Assembly: GCA_023432075.1 (NCBI GenBank)
Contig: JAEYVD010000117.1
Location: 1 to 7,329, forward strand
Reading direction: 5' to 3'
Length of the DNA: 7,329 bases
DNA from: Pseudomonadota bacterium
Lineage (GTDB): Bacteria > Pseudomonadota > Gammaproteobacteria > Burkholderiales > Burkholderiaceae_B
The translations under genes and the position numbers were made by a program. Under the pieces are notes generated by a model. That model saw nothing but the letters and a program-made list of their open reading frames with translations. It ran no database searches and had not been told where the DNA came from. Positions 1 to 5,452 of the stretch are shown here, piece by piece (the stretch's first letter is position 1; every line of letters starts with the position of its first letter).

Positions 1-727
1 CCTTGGCGTCGGCAAATGACAAGAACCAGTGGCTGTTCAGGCATTCCTGACGGAAGCGGCCATTGAAGGATTCGCACTGCGCATTGTCCGTCGGCTTGCC
101 GGGCCGGCTGAAGTCGATTTCCACCCCATTTTCATACGCCCATTTGTCCATGGCTTTGGATATGAACTCGCTGCCGTTATCGGTTTTGATGACGCGCGAT
201 AAGCCGCGCAGTGCGCATACGCGACCGAGCGTCGCCACCACGTCGTCACCCCGCAGGTTTTGCCCAATGTCGATGGCCAGACACTCTCTGGTGTAATTGT
301 CGACCAGAGTCAACGCACGCAGGCGGCGACCATCGAACAATTGGTCCATGACAAAGTCCATGCTCCAGATGTCATTGATGGCTTGCGCGACCGTTATGGG
401 TTGGCGACGTTGCGCCGACTTATTGCGCTTGGAGCGCTTGTGCCGCAACGACAAGCCTTGTTCTCGATACAAACGGTAGACCCGTTTGTGATTGTCTCGA
501 TAGCCTTCGCGGCGCAGCATCACGTGTACACGCCGGTATCCGTAGTGAACGCGCGTATGCGCTATCTCGTGGATTCGCATGACCAGCGCGCCACTGTCGC
601 GTCGGCACGATTCGTAGCGATACAACGACCGGGAAATCATGACTGCGGCGCATGCCTTGGTCACGCCGACGCCGTAGCGCTTCATCAGATCATCCACGAG
701 TACGCGGCGCCGCGAAGGCTTCAGAGC
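1..727 (-). CDS. IS3-family transposase OrfB (DDE integrase core), C-terminus cut by window edge
   Basis: This is the catalytic half of the IS3 transposase, which cuts and joins element ends. The reading frame is open from the frameshift site at 727 to the window edge, giving 242 codons. An HTH_21-like segment (HEIAHTRVHYGYRRVHVML) comes first, followed by the rve integrase core. The three acidic residues are present: Asp in WSMDFVMD (codon 358-356), Asp in KTDNGSEF (181-179) and Glu in QCESFNGRFRQ (73-71). The last two are 35 residues apart, the classic DD(35)E spacing, and the usual Lys/Arg-rich context follows the Glu. No independent start codon is evident; IS3 OrfB is normally made as an OrfAB fusion by -1 frameshifting. 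Because the upstream orfA is broken, full-length transposase is unlikely to be produced here unless translation starts internally. No stop codon is seen within the window. Confidence 0.9.
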
Positions 728-906
728 TTTTTTGCCAGAACGTCCTGCAACATAGCCTTGTCCAGCGACAATTCCGCAACCAGGCGCTTGAGGCGATTGC
801 ACTCCTCTTCAAGCTGGCGAAGTCGTCGCAGCTCCGAGGGACCAAGTCCGCCGAATTTCCTCTACCAGTGGTAGAAGGTGGCTTCGCTCACGTCCACCTT
901 GCGGCC
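721..906 (-). pseudogene. Truncated and stop-interrupted IS3-family OrfA (HTH_Tnp_1 type)
   Basis: The minus-strand frame reads RKVDVSEATFYHW, then TAG (864-862), then RKFGGLGPSELRRLRQLEEE and onward to LQDVLAKKL and a TGA at 723-721. This matches the C-terminal two-thirds of IS3 OrfA: the recognition-helix region (SEATFYxW), the KFGGLG turn, and the leucine-zipper-like coiled coil that drives OrfA/OrfAB multimerisation. Two defects are visible. The normal N-terminal part, with the start codon and first helix, is absent. An amber codon also replaces a residue that is usually Lys or Arg just after the conserved Trp. The frame is the same as that of the small gene upstream, separated only by that gene's TAA. 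Native family length is about 88 aa; about 60 codons remain. I call it a pseudogene with good confidence. Confidence 0.82.
727..733 (-). promoter_or_regulatory. Programmed -1 ribosomal frameshift site (A AAA AAG)
   Basis: On the minus strand orfA reads GCA AAA AAG CTC TGA. The heptamer A AAA AAG in the orfA frame is the standard IS3-family slippery sequence. A -1 slip continues as GCT CTG AAG into the open orfB frame, bypassing the orfA TGA at 723-721. Seen directly: the heptamer, the phase and the frame switch. Inferred: that slippage occurs. No downstream pseudoknot was worked out, and the broken orfA upstream probably makes the site moot in this copy. Confidence 0.75.
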
Positions 907-1137
907 TTAGCCTTGAGCGAACACGATCAGCTTCCAACGGATATTTCCCTGCGTGGCGTTGTGCTGATGGTGATTCTGTGGGGGGAAAGGGTCGCTTTTG
1001 TTAGATGCGATCTCTTTTCCGCAGCCTTCGCAGCGATAAATTCCTGAATTTGGATTGATGTCACCAGGGCTATATATCGTGTCGTACTGGGCGTTGTCAC
1101 CCTTAGTCAGGTAAACGTCGTACTTGTAATGTGCCAT
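907..1137 (-). CDS. Small Cys/His-rich conserved hypothetical protein (76 aa, 'protein L'-like)
   Basis: The predicted 76-aa soluble protein begins MAHYKYDVYLTKGD. I chose the ATG at 1137 because a good Shine-Dalgarno sequence (GAGG, in GAGGTCAGAG) lies directly before it; the in-frame ATG at 1215 lacks comparable support. The protein contains one CxxC pair (C36, C39, in IYRCEGCGKE) and a PPQNHHQH segment (H56, H57, H59). Together these could bind a metal, which is inference. It resembles short proteins often annotated 'protein L' or hypothetical in proteobacteria; this is from memory and no function is known to me. There is no signal peptide or membrane segment. Its TAA at 909-907 is immediately followed by truncated IS orfA sequence, so the last few residues could have been altered at the junction. 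The upstream inverted repeat at 1150-1180 may control it. Confidence 0.7.
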   Translation of the reverse strand: MAHYKYDVYLTKGDNAQYDTIYSPGDINPNSGIYRCEGCGKEIASNKSDPFPPQNHHQHNATQGNIRWKLIVFAQG

Positions 1138-1149
1138 CTCTGACCTCAA

Positions 1150-1180
1150 GTTAAGTAAACGTGCAAATAAGTAACTTAAC
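1150..1180. repeat. Inverted repeat upstream of the small Cys/His protein gene
   Basis: GTTAAGT (1150-1156) and ACTTAAC (1174-1180) are perfect 7-bp inverted arms with a 17-nt spacer. They lie 12 to 43 nt upstream of the ATG at 1137. On the minus strand the proximal arm sits a few bases from the GAGG ribosome-binding site. It could be an operator or an mRNA leader hairpin. I cannot choose between these from sequence alone. Confidence 0.4.
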
Positions 1181-1461
1181 ACGATGCATCGAGGCGCGCT
1201 TACCGCGGCGTGCATGCCTGGTCATACAAGCAGCGAGATTAATTTAACCGTCAGAGCTGTGAGAGATATTCCGTTGATGAAGGCCGTATGTGGAAACGAC
1301 CGCCACAACCGGCGATAACGGATTCTAAGAACTCGTCCACGAACCCGCCACACCAAAGTTGGCGGGGTCTTTGCATTCAGTGCCTCTGATCGCAGAATGT
1401 CGCGCGTGGTGCTTTGGGCTACCTGCCGCGCCGTCCAAACGGAATGTCAGCTAACCTCATT
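1181..1461. other. Intergenic stretch without a supported gene
   Basis: Between the upstream region of the small Cys/His protein and the end of the 218-aa gene I see no ORF worth calling in any frame and no tRNA-like cloverleaf. The only structured element is the GC-rich hairpin at 1344-1366, listed separately. No direct repeats or att-like core were recognised by eye. Confidence 0.5.
1342..1373 (+). terminator. Possible intrinsic terminator hairpin
   Basis: CCCGCCA (1344-1350) and TGGCGGG (1360-1366) form a perfect 7-bp GC-rich stem around a 9-nt loop. On the plus strand it is followed by GTCTTTG, only a weak T-rich tail; on the minus strand no T tract follows. The minus-strand gene at 1462-2118 ends about 95 bp before it, so the hairpin could end or stabilise that transcript. 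The best polarity by sequence is plus, however, where no upstream gene is present. Its role is uncertain. Confidence 0.4.
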
Positions 1462-2118
1462 TTAGCCCTTGCTGTTTAACTCCTTCCATGCCTTCAACCA
1501 GTCTTCTGCTGAGGTTTTTTTGTTAAGAGCGTCTATCTGGCGCGCGAGGTCATTTAAGCTCACCAGCCCATCCGTAAGTTCATCCTGTATAGCAAGCCTG
1601 GGTTCAGGTGCGCATACAGGAATCCATTTGAAGTTCACGATCTCGGCAGCTCGCGTCAGAGCATCTCCCTCGTCGATAGGACAATCTAGTAGATTTACTT
1701 CCTTAAGGTATTGCCCCACCGGGTACACGACATATCGGAATGTATTGCGAAACGCTTCATCAAGGCGTTTTGCGGCACTTGAGGCAGGGAGCCCTGATAA
1801 GTGCCAGTGAATCCACATCTTTTGACCTGTGGAGATCTGCGGCCTTAAAAATCTATCCACTGCCATCTTGGATCGATGCCCAAGGTTACGATTTAAAGAA
1901 TCGACGTTTTCTTTCAAGCGCTTTAGCGACCCGGTGTCAACCTGAAAATTAGTCAGTCCGTGGCTGTAAACCCGTCTTTCGACAGCCTCCACTATCCACA
2001 AGCGGGCAGCGTCTGCAATCTGATTTGGTACATCCTCATATCTTTCTGATAACTCAATATCCAACTCGTGATGAGTGTTGGAGAGGCTTTCGTTTTTCTG
2101 GGTTTCGATCGGAGGCAT
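1462..2118 (-). CDS. Hypothetical protein, 218 aa, unrecognised
   Basis: I do not recognise this family. From the ATG at 2118 the product is 218 aa, beginning MPPIETQKNESLSNTHHELD and ending KAWKELNSKG. It appears cytosolic, with no signal peptide or membrane segment, and is charged and mostly helical in character. Several short basic/acidic helices are visible, for example around SLKRLKENVDSLNRNLG and SLNDLARQIDALNKK, the latter possibly coiled coil. A central aromatic stretch (KMWIHWHLSGLP) is distinctive. The frame stays open upstream to 2454, but that extension is antisense to a hydrophobic plus-strand ORF and has shadow-like composition (runs of H, P, R and Q), so I reject it. No clear Shine-Dalgarno precedes 2118. 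A GTG at 2154 followed by TRKF is a possible alternative start. Codon use is less GC-rich than in the operon to the right, which suits acquired DNA. Confidence 0.6.
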   Translation of the reverse strand: MPPIETQKNESLSNTHHELDIELSERYEDVPNQIADAARLWIVEAVERRVYSHGLTNFQVDTGSLKRLKENVDSLNRNLGHRSKMAVDRFLRPQISTGQKMWIHWHLSGLPASSAAKRLDEAFRNTFRYVVYPVGQYLKEVNLLDCPIDEGDALTRAAEIVNFKWIPVCAPEPRLAIQDELTDGLVSLNDLARQIDALNKKTSAEDWLKAWKELNSKG

Positions 2119-2156
2119 AGTGGGGGGACGTCGTTCGGAAAACTTGCGAGTCACCA

Positions 2157-2162
2157 AGTATA
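2157..2162 (-). promoter_or_regulatory. Candidate -10 box for the 218-aa gene
   Basis: The minus strand reads TATACT (2162-2157), 5 of 6 to the sigma70 -10 consensus, in the divergent gap between the 218-aa gene and the membrane-protein gene. It would place the transcript start roughly 30 nt before the ATG at 2118. I found no convincing -35 at the right distance, so this is weak. Confidence 0.25.
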
Positions 2163-2205
2163 TGTGAGCATCATGGACGATTAATTGAATAGGCTTCAAG
2201 ATTGC

Positions 2206-2493
2206 ATGCTGCGCGATTTGGGTTGGTCCTTCTACAGCGTCCTCGCGCTGATTTGCGGTGTTGCTACTGCTTGGTTGCACTGGTGGGTGGTGATGCACCA
2301 GGGACTTTGGCCGTACATCATCTTCGAATTGATCCCCGGGCTTCCCGGGGCGGCTTCTGGCGTCTATGCTATACACCGAGATGACAGCAAGGTAGCGTGG
2401 GCCGGCGTGCTGCTGTCGTTGTCGCCGCTGGCGACTTGGCTCAGCATCAGACAAACGTCTGATGTAAATTGCAGAAGAGCGTCACGCCGTTGA
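2206..2493 (+). CDS. Small hypothetical inner-membrane protein (95 aa, about three TM helices)
   Basis: From the ATG at 2206 the product is 95 aa with a strongly membrane-like profile. Hydrophobic segments lie at about residues 7-29 (WSFYSVLALICGVATAWLHW), 34-56 (LWPYIIFELIPGLPGAASGV) and 62-82 (VAWAGVLLSLSPLATWLSI). A charged loop HRDDSK separates the second and third. The tail SDVNCRRASRR is basic, suggesting a cytoplasmic C-terminus by the positive-inside rule. The TTG at 2185 would add seven residues; no strong ribosome-binding site supports either start. I do not recognise the family; size and topology are compatible with holin-like or small stress membrane proteins, but nothing specific supports those. 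It is transcribed divergently from the 218-aa gene. The opposite strand is open over this interval, but its composition looks like an antisense shadow, so I prefer this strand. Confidence 0.5.
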   Translation: MLRDLGWSFYSVLALICGVATAWLHWWVVMHQGLWPYIIFELIPGLPGAASGVYAIHRDDSKVAWAGVLLSLSPLATWLSIRQTSDVNCRRASRR

Positions 2494-2521
2494 GACTCCA
2501 CCACTTGGGGTCTAAGTGGCA

Positions 2522-2640
2522 AAGCGCTGCCGAATGTGTATCCTGTCGCTTCGACGCCAAGCGTGCATCCGATTGCATGCTTGTGCCAGAGAGGAATCTC
2601 TTTTTATTTCAATGGCTTGTGTGGCATTCGGCAGGCGCTT
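2522..2640. repeat. Long imperfect inverted repeat with 88-bp interior
   Basis: AAGCGCTGCCGAATG (2522-2536) is the reverse complement of CATTCGGCAGGCGCTT (2625-2640) except for one extra G. All 15 bases of the left arm match. The interior of 88 bp contains a smaller hairpin at 2588-2601. Arms of this length at this spacing are unlikely by chance in a short gap. They might be termini of a small non-autonomous element remnant or a large structured RNA end. Confidence 0.45.
2588..2609 (+). terminator. Weak intrinsic terminator candidate
   Basis: AGAGA (2588-2592), tetraloop GGAA, TCTCT (2597-2601), followed by TTTTATTT (2602-2609). The stem is only 5 bp but the T-rich tract is good. It lies about 95 nt after the stop of the small membrane protein on the same strand and could end that transcript. 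Confidence 0.3.
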
Positions 2641-2988
2641 GGTTTCCCACACCTAATGTAAGAGATCGAGCCCCTCCTGCCGCGCCAGAATAGCCCAATC
2701 AAATCAGCCGATTGGGTGCTGTGTGAGCCGTAAACGAGGCAATCATCAGAATAATCGCGCCTCTGACGACGCCGCTATCGCGGACCGGGTACTGGCCATC
2801 GAGCCCACAGACTCCCACTTTCATCTCTCGACAGATAACGTGAAGTGACCTCCCCGCGCCGGGCATGCCTGTTCAAGGGGTTTTCGCGAGCCTTGGCCAT
2901 TGCTCAGTCACGTTTGATCTCCGCCCCGTCCCCATCTATCGATGCTTCAGTGACAGCCCAACCCAACCCCGCCGCCTCACCAAAATAT

Positions 2989-3005
2989 AGTGGATTAAAT
3001 CAACT
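2989..3005 (+). promoter_or_regulatory. Predicted MarR operator, site A (before the hydratase-ligase-lyase operon)
   Basis: AGTGGATTAAATCAACT is a 17-bp near-perfect palindrome (7 of 8 base pairs symmetrical about the central A). Its reverse complement matches 15 of 17 bases of the site at 7005-7021, which precedes the next CoA-catabolic gene. It lies 70 bp upstream of the ATG at 3075, overlaps the expected -35 position of the candidate promoter at 3014-3019, and sits in an AT-rich island within GC-rich DNA. The MarR protein encoded at 6437-6964 is the obvious candidate ligand. The palindrome and repetition are seen; binding is inferred. Confidence 0.65.
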
Positions 3006-3013
3006 AATAAGAC

Positions 3014-3019
3014 TATAGT
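3014..3019 (+). promoter_or_regulatory. Candidate -10 box of the CoA operon promoter
   Basis: TATAGT matches 5 of 6 of the sigma70 -10 consensus. A 17-bp spacing puts the -35 at 2991-2996 (TGGATT, a poor match), inside the predicted operator, so a bound repressor would block polymerase. The implied transcript start near 3026 leaves a leader of about 50 nt before the ATG at 3075. A second TATAGT at 2986-2991 is a less well placed alternative. Confidence 0.4.
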
Positions 3020-3074
3020 CGCTCCGTGGCCGCGGCTTCTTGCGGTGACAGCAACCGAACGATCAGGAGCAGGC

Positions 3075-3836
3075 ATGACCCGGACTTATCACACGATTCT
3101 GTTTGACGTGCAGGACCATGTCGCCACGGTGACGTTGAACCGGCCCGAGAGTCGTAACGCGCTTAGCTCGCAGATGTGTGCGGAGCTGGTGCATGTCATG
3201 GAGGCGATCGCTGCCGACCCCGGCGTGCATGTGGCGCTGGTCATGGGCAACGGCCCGGCGTTTTGCGCGGGCGCTGACCTCAAGGAGCGCAAGACCATGA
3301 ACAGCCAGGAGATGACGGCGCGGCGGGTGCAGGGTTTTGCCGCCTATGCCGCCATTGAACGTCTGCCGCAGCCTGTGATGGCGGTGGTCCACGGTCCGGC
3401 GTTTGGTTCGGGGTGCGAGATCGCGGGCGCTTGCGACTTTGTGTTGGCCTCCAGCGAGGCCGTGTTCTGCTACCCCGAAGTGGGTTGGGGAACGGTGGGC
3501 GCGACGCAGCGTCTGCCGCGTATTGCTGGCGCTCGCAAGGCCAAAGAACTGTTGTTTACCGGCCGCCGGTTCGACGCCGCCGAGGCGCGCGAGATCGGGC
3601 TGGTCAACCATGTGTACGCGCCCGATGCGCTGCGCCCGGAAGCGCTGGCCATGGCGGCCGCCATGGCCCGGGCCCAGCCGCTGACGATGCGGTTGACCAA
3701 ACGCAGCATCGACCAGGGCCTAGCCACGACGCGCGAAGGCGCGATGGCCATCGAACTGCTGGCCATCGAGGAAAATCTGCGCGGCACGGACTGGCAAGGC
3801 GCCATCGCCGGCTTTGGCAAGGAGCCGCAGGCATGA
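3075..3836 (+). CDS. Enoyl-CoA hydratase/isomerase family protein (crotonase fold, 253 aa)
   Basis: This is a crotonase-superfamily enzyme acting in the cytosol on an acyl-CoA thioester, most likely hydrating a 2-enoyl-CoA. The N-terminal strand VATVTLNRPESRNALS (about 16-31) and the CoA/oxyanion segment FCAGADLKE (63-71) are canonical. HGPAFGSGCEIAGACD (106-121) carries the second oxyanion Gly and Glu115, and YPEVGWG (133-139) carries Glu135. Glu115 and Glu135 are 20 residues apart and correspond to Glu144 and Glu164 of rat mitochondrial hydratase, so hydratase chemistry is plausible; the substrate is not readable. At 253 aa it is full length. I chose the ATG at 3075 because AGGAG (3065-3069) sits 5 nt before it; the frame is open to a GTG at 3045, which lacks such a site. 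Its TGA overlaps the ATG of the next gene (ATGA), implying translational coupling. It is the first gene of the MarR-associated operon. Confidence 0.93.
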   Translation: MTRTYHTILFDVQDHVATVTLNRPESRNALSSQMCAELVHVMEAIAADPGVHVALVMGNGPAFCAGADLKERKTMNSQEMTARRVQGFAAYAAIERLPQPVMAVVHGPAFGSGCEIAGACDFVLASSEAVFCYPEVGWGTVGATQRLPRIAGARKAKELLFTGRRFDAAEAREIGLVNHVYAPDALRPEALAMAAAMARAQPLTMRLTKRSIDQGLATTREGAMAIELLAIEENLRGTDWQGAIAGFGKEPQA

Positions 3837-5452
3837 AGACGATGACGCTGGCGGCCGTATTGGCGCAGACGGTGGCGGCGCGAGGCCAGCAGGAGGCCTT
3901 TGTCGCCCCAGGCGAACGTTTCAGCTGGAATGAACTGGCCGCCGGGGCGCGGCTGCGCGCGCAGGCGCTGTATACGGCCGGTGTGCGCCGAGGCGACCAT
4001 GTCGGCATCTTTCTCGGCAATGGCGGCGACTGGCTGCAGCTGTTTTACGCGTGCGCCCTGATAGGCGCGGTGACGGTGCCGGTCAATACCCGGTTCAAGA
4101 CGGAAGAGCTGGCGTTCTGTCTGCAACAGGCAGACGTCAAGCTGTTGCTGACCGCCGATACGTTTCTGGGCATCGACTTCCTGGATCTGCTGCAAACGGT
4201 GGAACCCGCCCTGGCTGAACGCCTGCCAGGCGCGGCGCTGCCGAGGCTGGAGAAAGTGGTGGTGCTGGGTGATCGCAGTCTGCCGGGCACGACCGCCTGG
4301 GCAGACTTCATCGAAGGCGCAACCCGTGCCGATGCAGCCGGCTTTGATGCCGCCATGCGCGCCGTCAGCAGCGACGATGTGCTGCTGATTCAATACACGT
4401 CGGGCACGACGTCCTTTCCGAAGGGCGTCATGCTCACCCATGCCAATATGCTGGGCAACGCGGCGGCAGTGGCGCAGCGCATGGGCGTGCAGCCGGAAGA
4501 TCGCTATTTCAGTATCCGGCCGTACTTCCACGTGGCCGGCACCACGCTGTCCATTCTGGTGAGCCTGGTGACGGGGTGCTGCCTGCTGACCTTGCCGCGT
4601 TTTGAAGTGGGCGACGCCCTGCGCATGCTGGACGAAGAGCGCTGCACGCTGACGTCCGGCAACGACACCATCTTCCTGATGCTGATGGGGCACCCCGATT
4701 TCGATCGGCAGCGGATCCATTTGCGAGGCGGTTGGGCCGCGGCAGGTCCCGAGGTGATGCAGAAGATCCGGGATGTCATGGGCGTGCCCTCGGTGTGCAA
4801 CGCCTATGGGCAATCAGAGGCCTCGCCCAATATCGTCATGTCGGCCTGGGACGATGCGTTTCCGCTGCGCGCGCAGGGTTGGGCCTTGCCGCATCCCGGC
4901 ATGGAAATCCGTCTGGTCGATCCGGCCACCGGCGCGGTGGTGGCGCTAGGCGGACAGGGTGAGATCCAGGCCCGTGGCTGGAGCGTGATGAAGGGCTACT
5001 ACAAGATGCCCGAGGCAACCGCTCGTGCCCTGAGCGCGGATGGTTGGCTTAGCACCGGCGACCTGGGAGAAATGAATGCCGAGGGCCGCTTGCGCATGGT
5101 GGGCCGCTTGAAGGACATGTTCCGGGTCGGTGGCGAAAACGTGGCGCCCGCCGAGGTTGAAGAGGTTCTGCACGGTCATCCGGCCGTGCGCATGGCCCAG
5201 GTGGTGGGTGTGCCCGACTCGCGGCTGGGCGAAGTGCCGGCCGCCTTTGTGCTGCTACGTGAAGACCAGCAGGCCGAAACCGCCGAGCTCATCGCCTGGT
5301 GCAAAAGCCGTTGCGCCAATTTCAAGGTGCCGCGCTATCTGGAAATCGTCGATACCTTTGAGAACATCGGCATGACCGGGAGCTCCAAGGTGCAGAAGAA
5401 CAAGTTGCGCGCCCACGCGGTCAGCCTGTTCGGGCTGGGAGAAAAGCCATGA
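3833..5452 (+). CDS. Acyl-CoA synthetase, ANL (AMP-forming) superfamily, 539 aa
   Basis: This enzyme activates a carboxylic acid with ATP and CoA, via an acyl-adenylate, to an acyl-CoA. The P-loop-like A3 motif is YTSGTTSFPKGVMLTH (188-203); the usual TSGTTGxPKG has Ser in place of the third Gly. YGQSEAS (325-331) is motif A5. GWLSTGDLG (404-412) has the ribose-binding Asp410. GRLKDMFRVGGENVAPAEVE (424-443) is the hinge and A8 motif. The C-terminal catalytic lysine is K519 in TGSSKVQKNKLR (515-526), where most members have GK. Length is normal for the family. The ATG at 3833 overlaps the hydratase stop by ATGA; the frame stays open back to 3413, but that is a shadow of the hydratase gene. The stop overlaps the next ATG in the same way. 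The sequence suits a medium-chain, branched or aromatic acid ligase; the acid is unknown. It supplies the CoA ester for its operon neighbours. Confidence 0.93.
   Translation: MKTMTLAAVLAQTVAARGQQEAFVAPGERFSWNELAAGARLRAQALYTAGVRRGDHVGIFLGNGGDWLQLFYACALIGAVTVPVNTRFKTEELAFCLQQADVKLLLTADTFLGIDFLDLLQTVEPALAERLPGAALPRLEKVVVLGDRSLPGTTAWADFIEGATRADAAGFDAAMRAVSSDDVLLIQYTSGTTSFPKGVMLTHANMLGNAAAVAQRMGVQPEDRYFSIRPYFHVAGTTLSILVSLVTGCCLLTLPRFEVGDALRMLDEERCTLTSGNDTIFLMLMGHPDFDRQRIHLRGGWAAAGPEVMQKIRDVMGVPSVCNAYGQSEASPNIVMSAWDDAFPLRAQGWALPHPGMEIRLVDPATGAVVALGGQGEIQARGWSVMKGYYKMPEATARALSADGWLSTGDLGEMNAEGRLRMVGRLKDMFRVGGENVAPAEVEEVLHGHPAVRMAQVVGVPDSRLGEVPAAFVLLREDQQAETAELIAWCKSRCANFKVPRYLEIVDTFENIGMTGSSKVQKNKLRAHAVSLFGLGEKP

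Larger units (their letters stand above)
1..906 (-). mobile_element. IS3-family insertion sequence (IS407/IS51-like), left-truncated in orfA, right end outside window
   Basis: The minus strand encodes the two-reading-frame layout typical of the IS3 family. An orfA fragment is followed by orfB in the -1 frame, joined at an A AAA AAG slippery heptamer (733-727). The orfA C-terminus and the orfB DDE integrase core resemble the IS407/IS51-type members. The element is incomplete at its orfA side: the first roughly 30 codons of orfA and the terminal inverted repeat are missing. Recognisable IS homology stops at about 903-906, right against the stop codon of the small gene at 907-1137. The other end lies beyond base 1, so I cannot see an inverted repeat or target duplication. 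The family call is firm; the subgroup is inferred from remembered sequence similarity. Confidence 0.85.
2494..2988. other. Long gap with inverted repeats, no supported gene
   Basis: No ORF here has convincing coding character. Short frames exist, for example a 41-codon GTG-initiated frame at 2723-2848 on the plus strand starting SRKRGNHQNN, but with no ribosome-binding site or recognisable family. Structured elements seen are: a 6-bp stem CCACTT/AAGTGG (2501-2506, 2514-2519) just after the membrane-protein stop; a long imperfect inverted repeat (2522-2536 with 2625-2640); a weak hairpin with T-tract (2588-2609); and a 7-bp stem CCCAATC/GATTGGG (2694-2700, 2710-2716). The stretch separates the low-GC accessory patch from the GC-rich operon, so it may hold the island boundary, but no direct repeat was found. 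Confidence 0.5.

Noticed and set aside
260..874. Plus-strand 204-codon frame over the transposase
   Set aside because: It is antisense to the orfB/orfA frames, which show the DDE residues and family motifs. Its own translation has no recognisable motif and shadow-like composition.
2119..2454. N-terminal extension of the 218-aa minus-strand gene to a 330-aa product
   Set aside because: The extension is rich in H, P, R and Q, looks like an antisense reading of the hydrophobic plus-strand ORF, and has no ribosome-binding site at 2454.
2469..2693. Plus-strand 74-codon frame starting with TTG
   Set aside because: It overlaps the end of the membrane-protein gene, has no ribosome-binding site and no motif, and runs across the inverted repeats of the gap.
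2723..2848. 41-codon GTG-initiated plus-strand frame in the gap
   Set aside because: It is too short, with no Shine-Dalgarno and no recognised family; mentioned only within the gap entry.
3413..3832. Upstream extension of the acyl-CoA synthetase frame (to 679 aa)
   Set aside because: It overlaps the hydratase gene in another frame and is Arg-rich shadow sequence. The ATGA junction at 3833 is the natural start.
3470..4813. Minus-strand 447-codon frame opposite the hydratase and ligase
   Set aside because: It is a long antisense frame caused by high GC and codon bias; the composition is His/Arg/Gln-rich without motifs, while the plus-strand proteins are clear.
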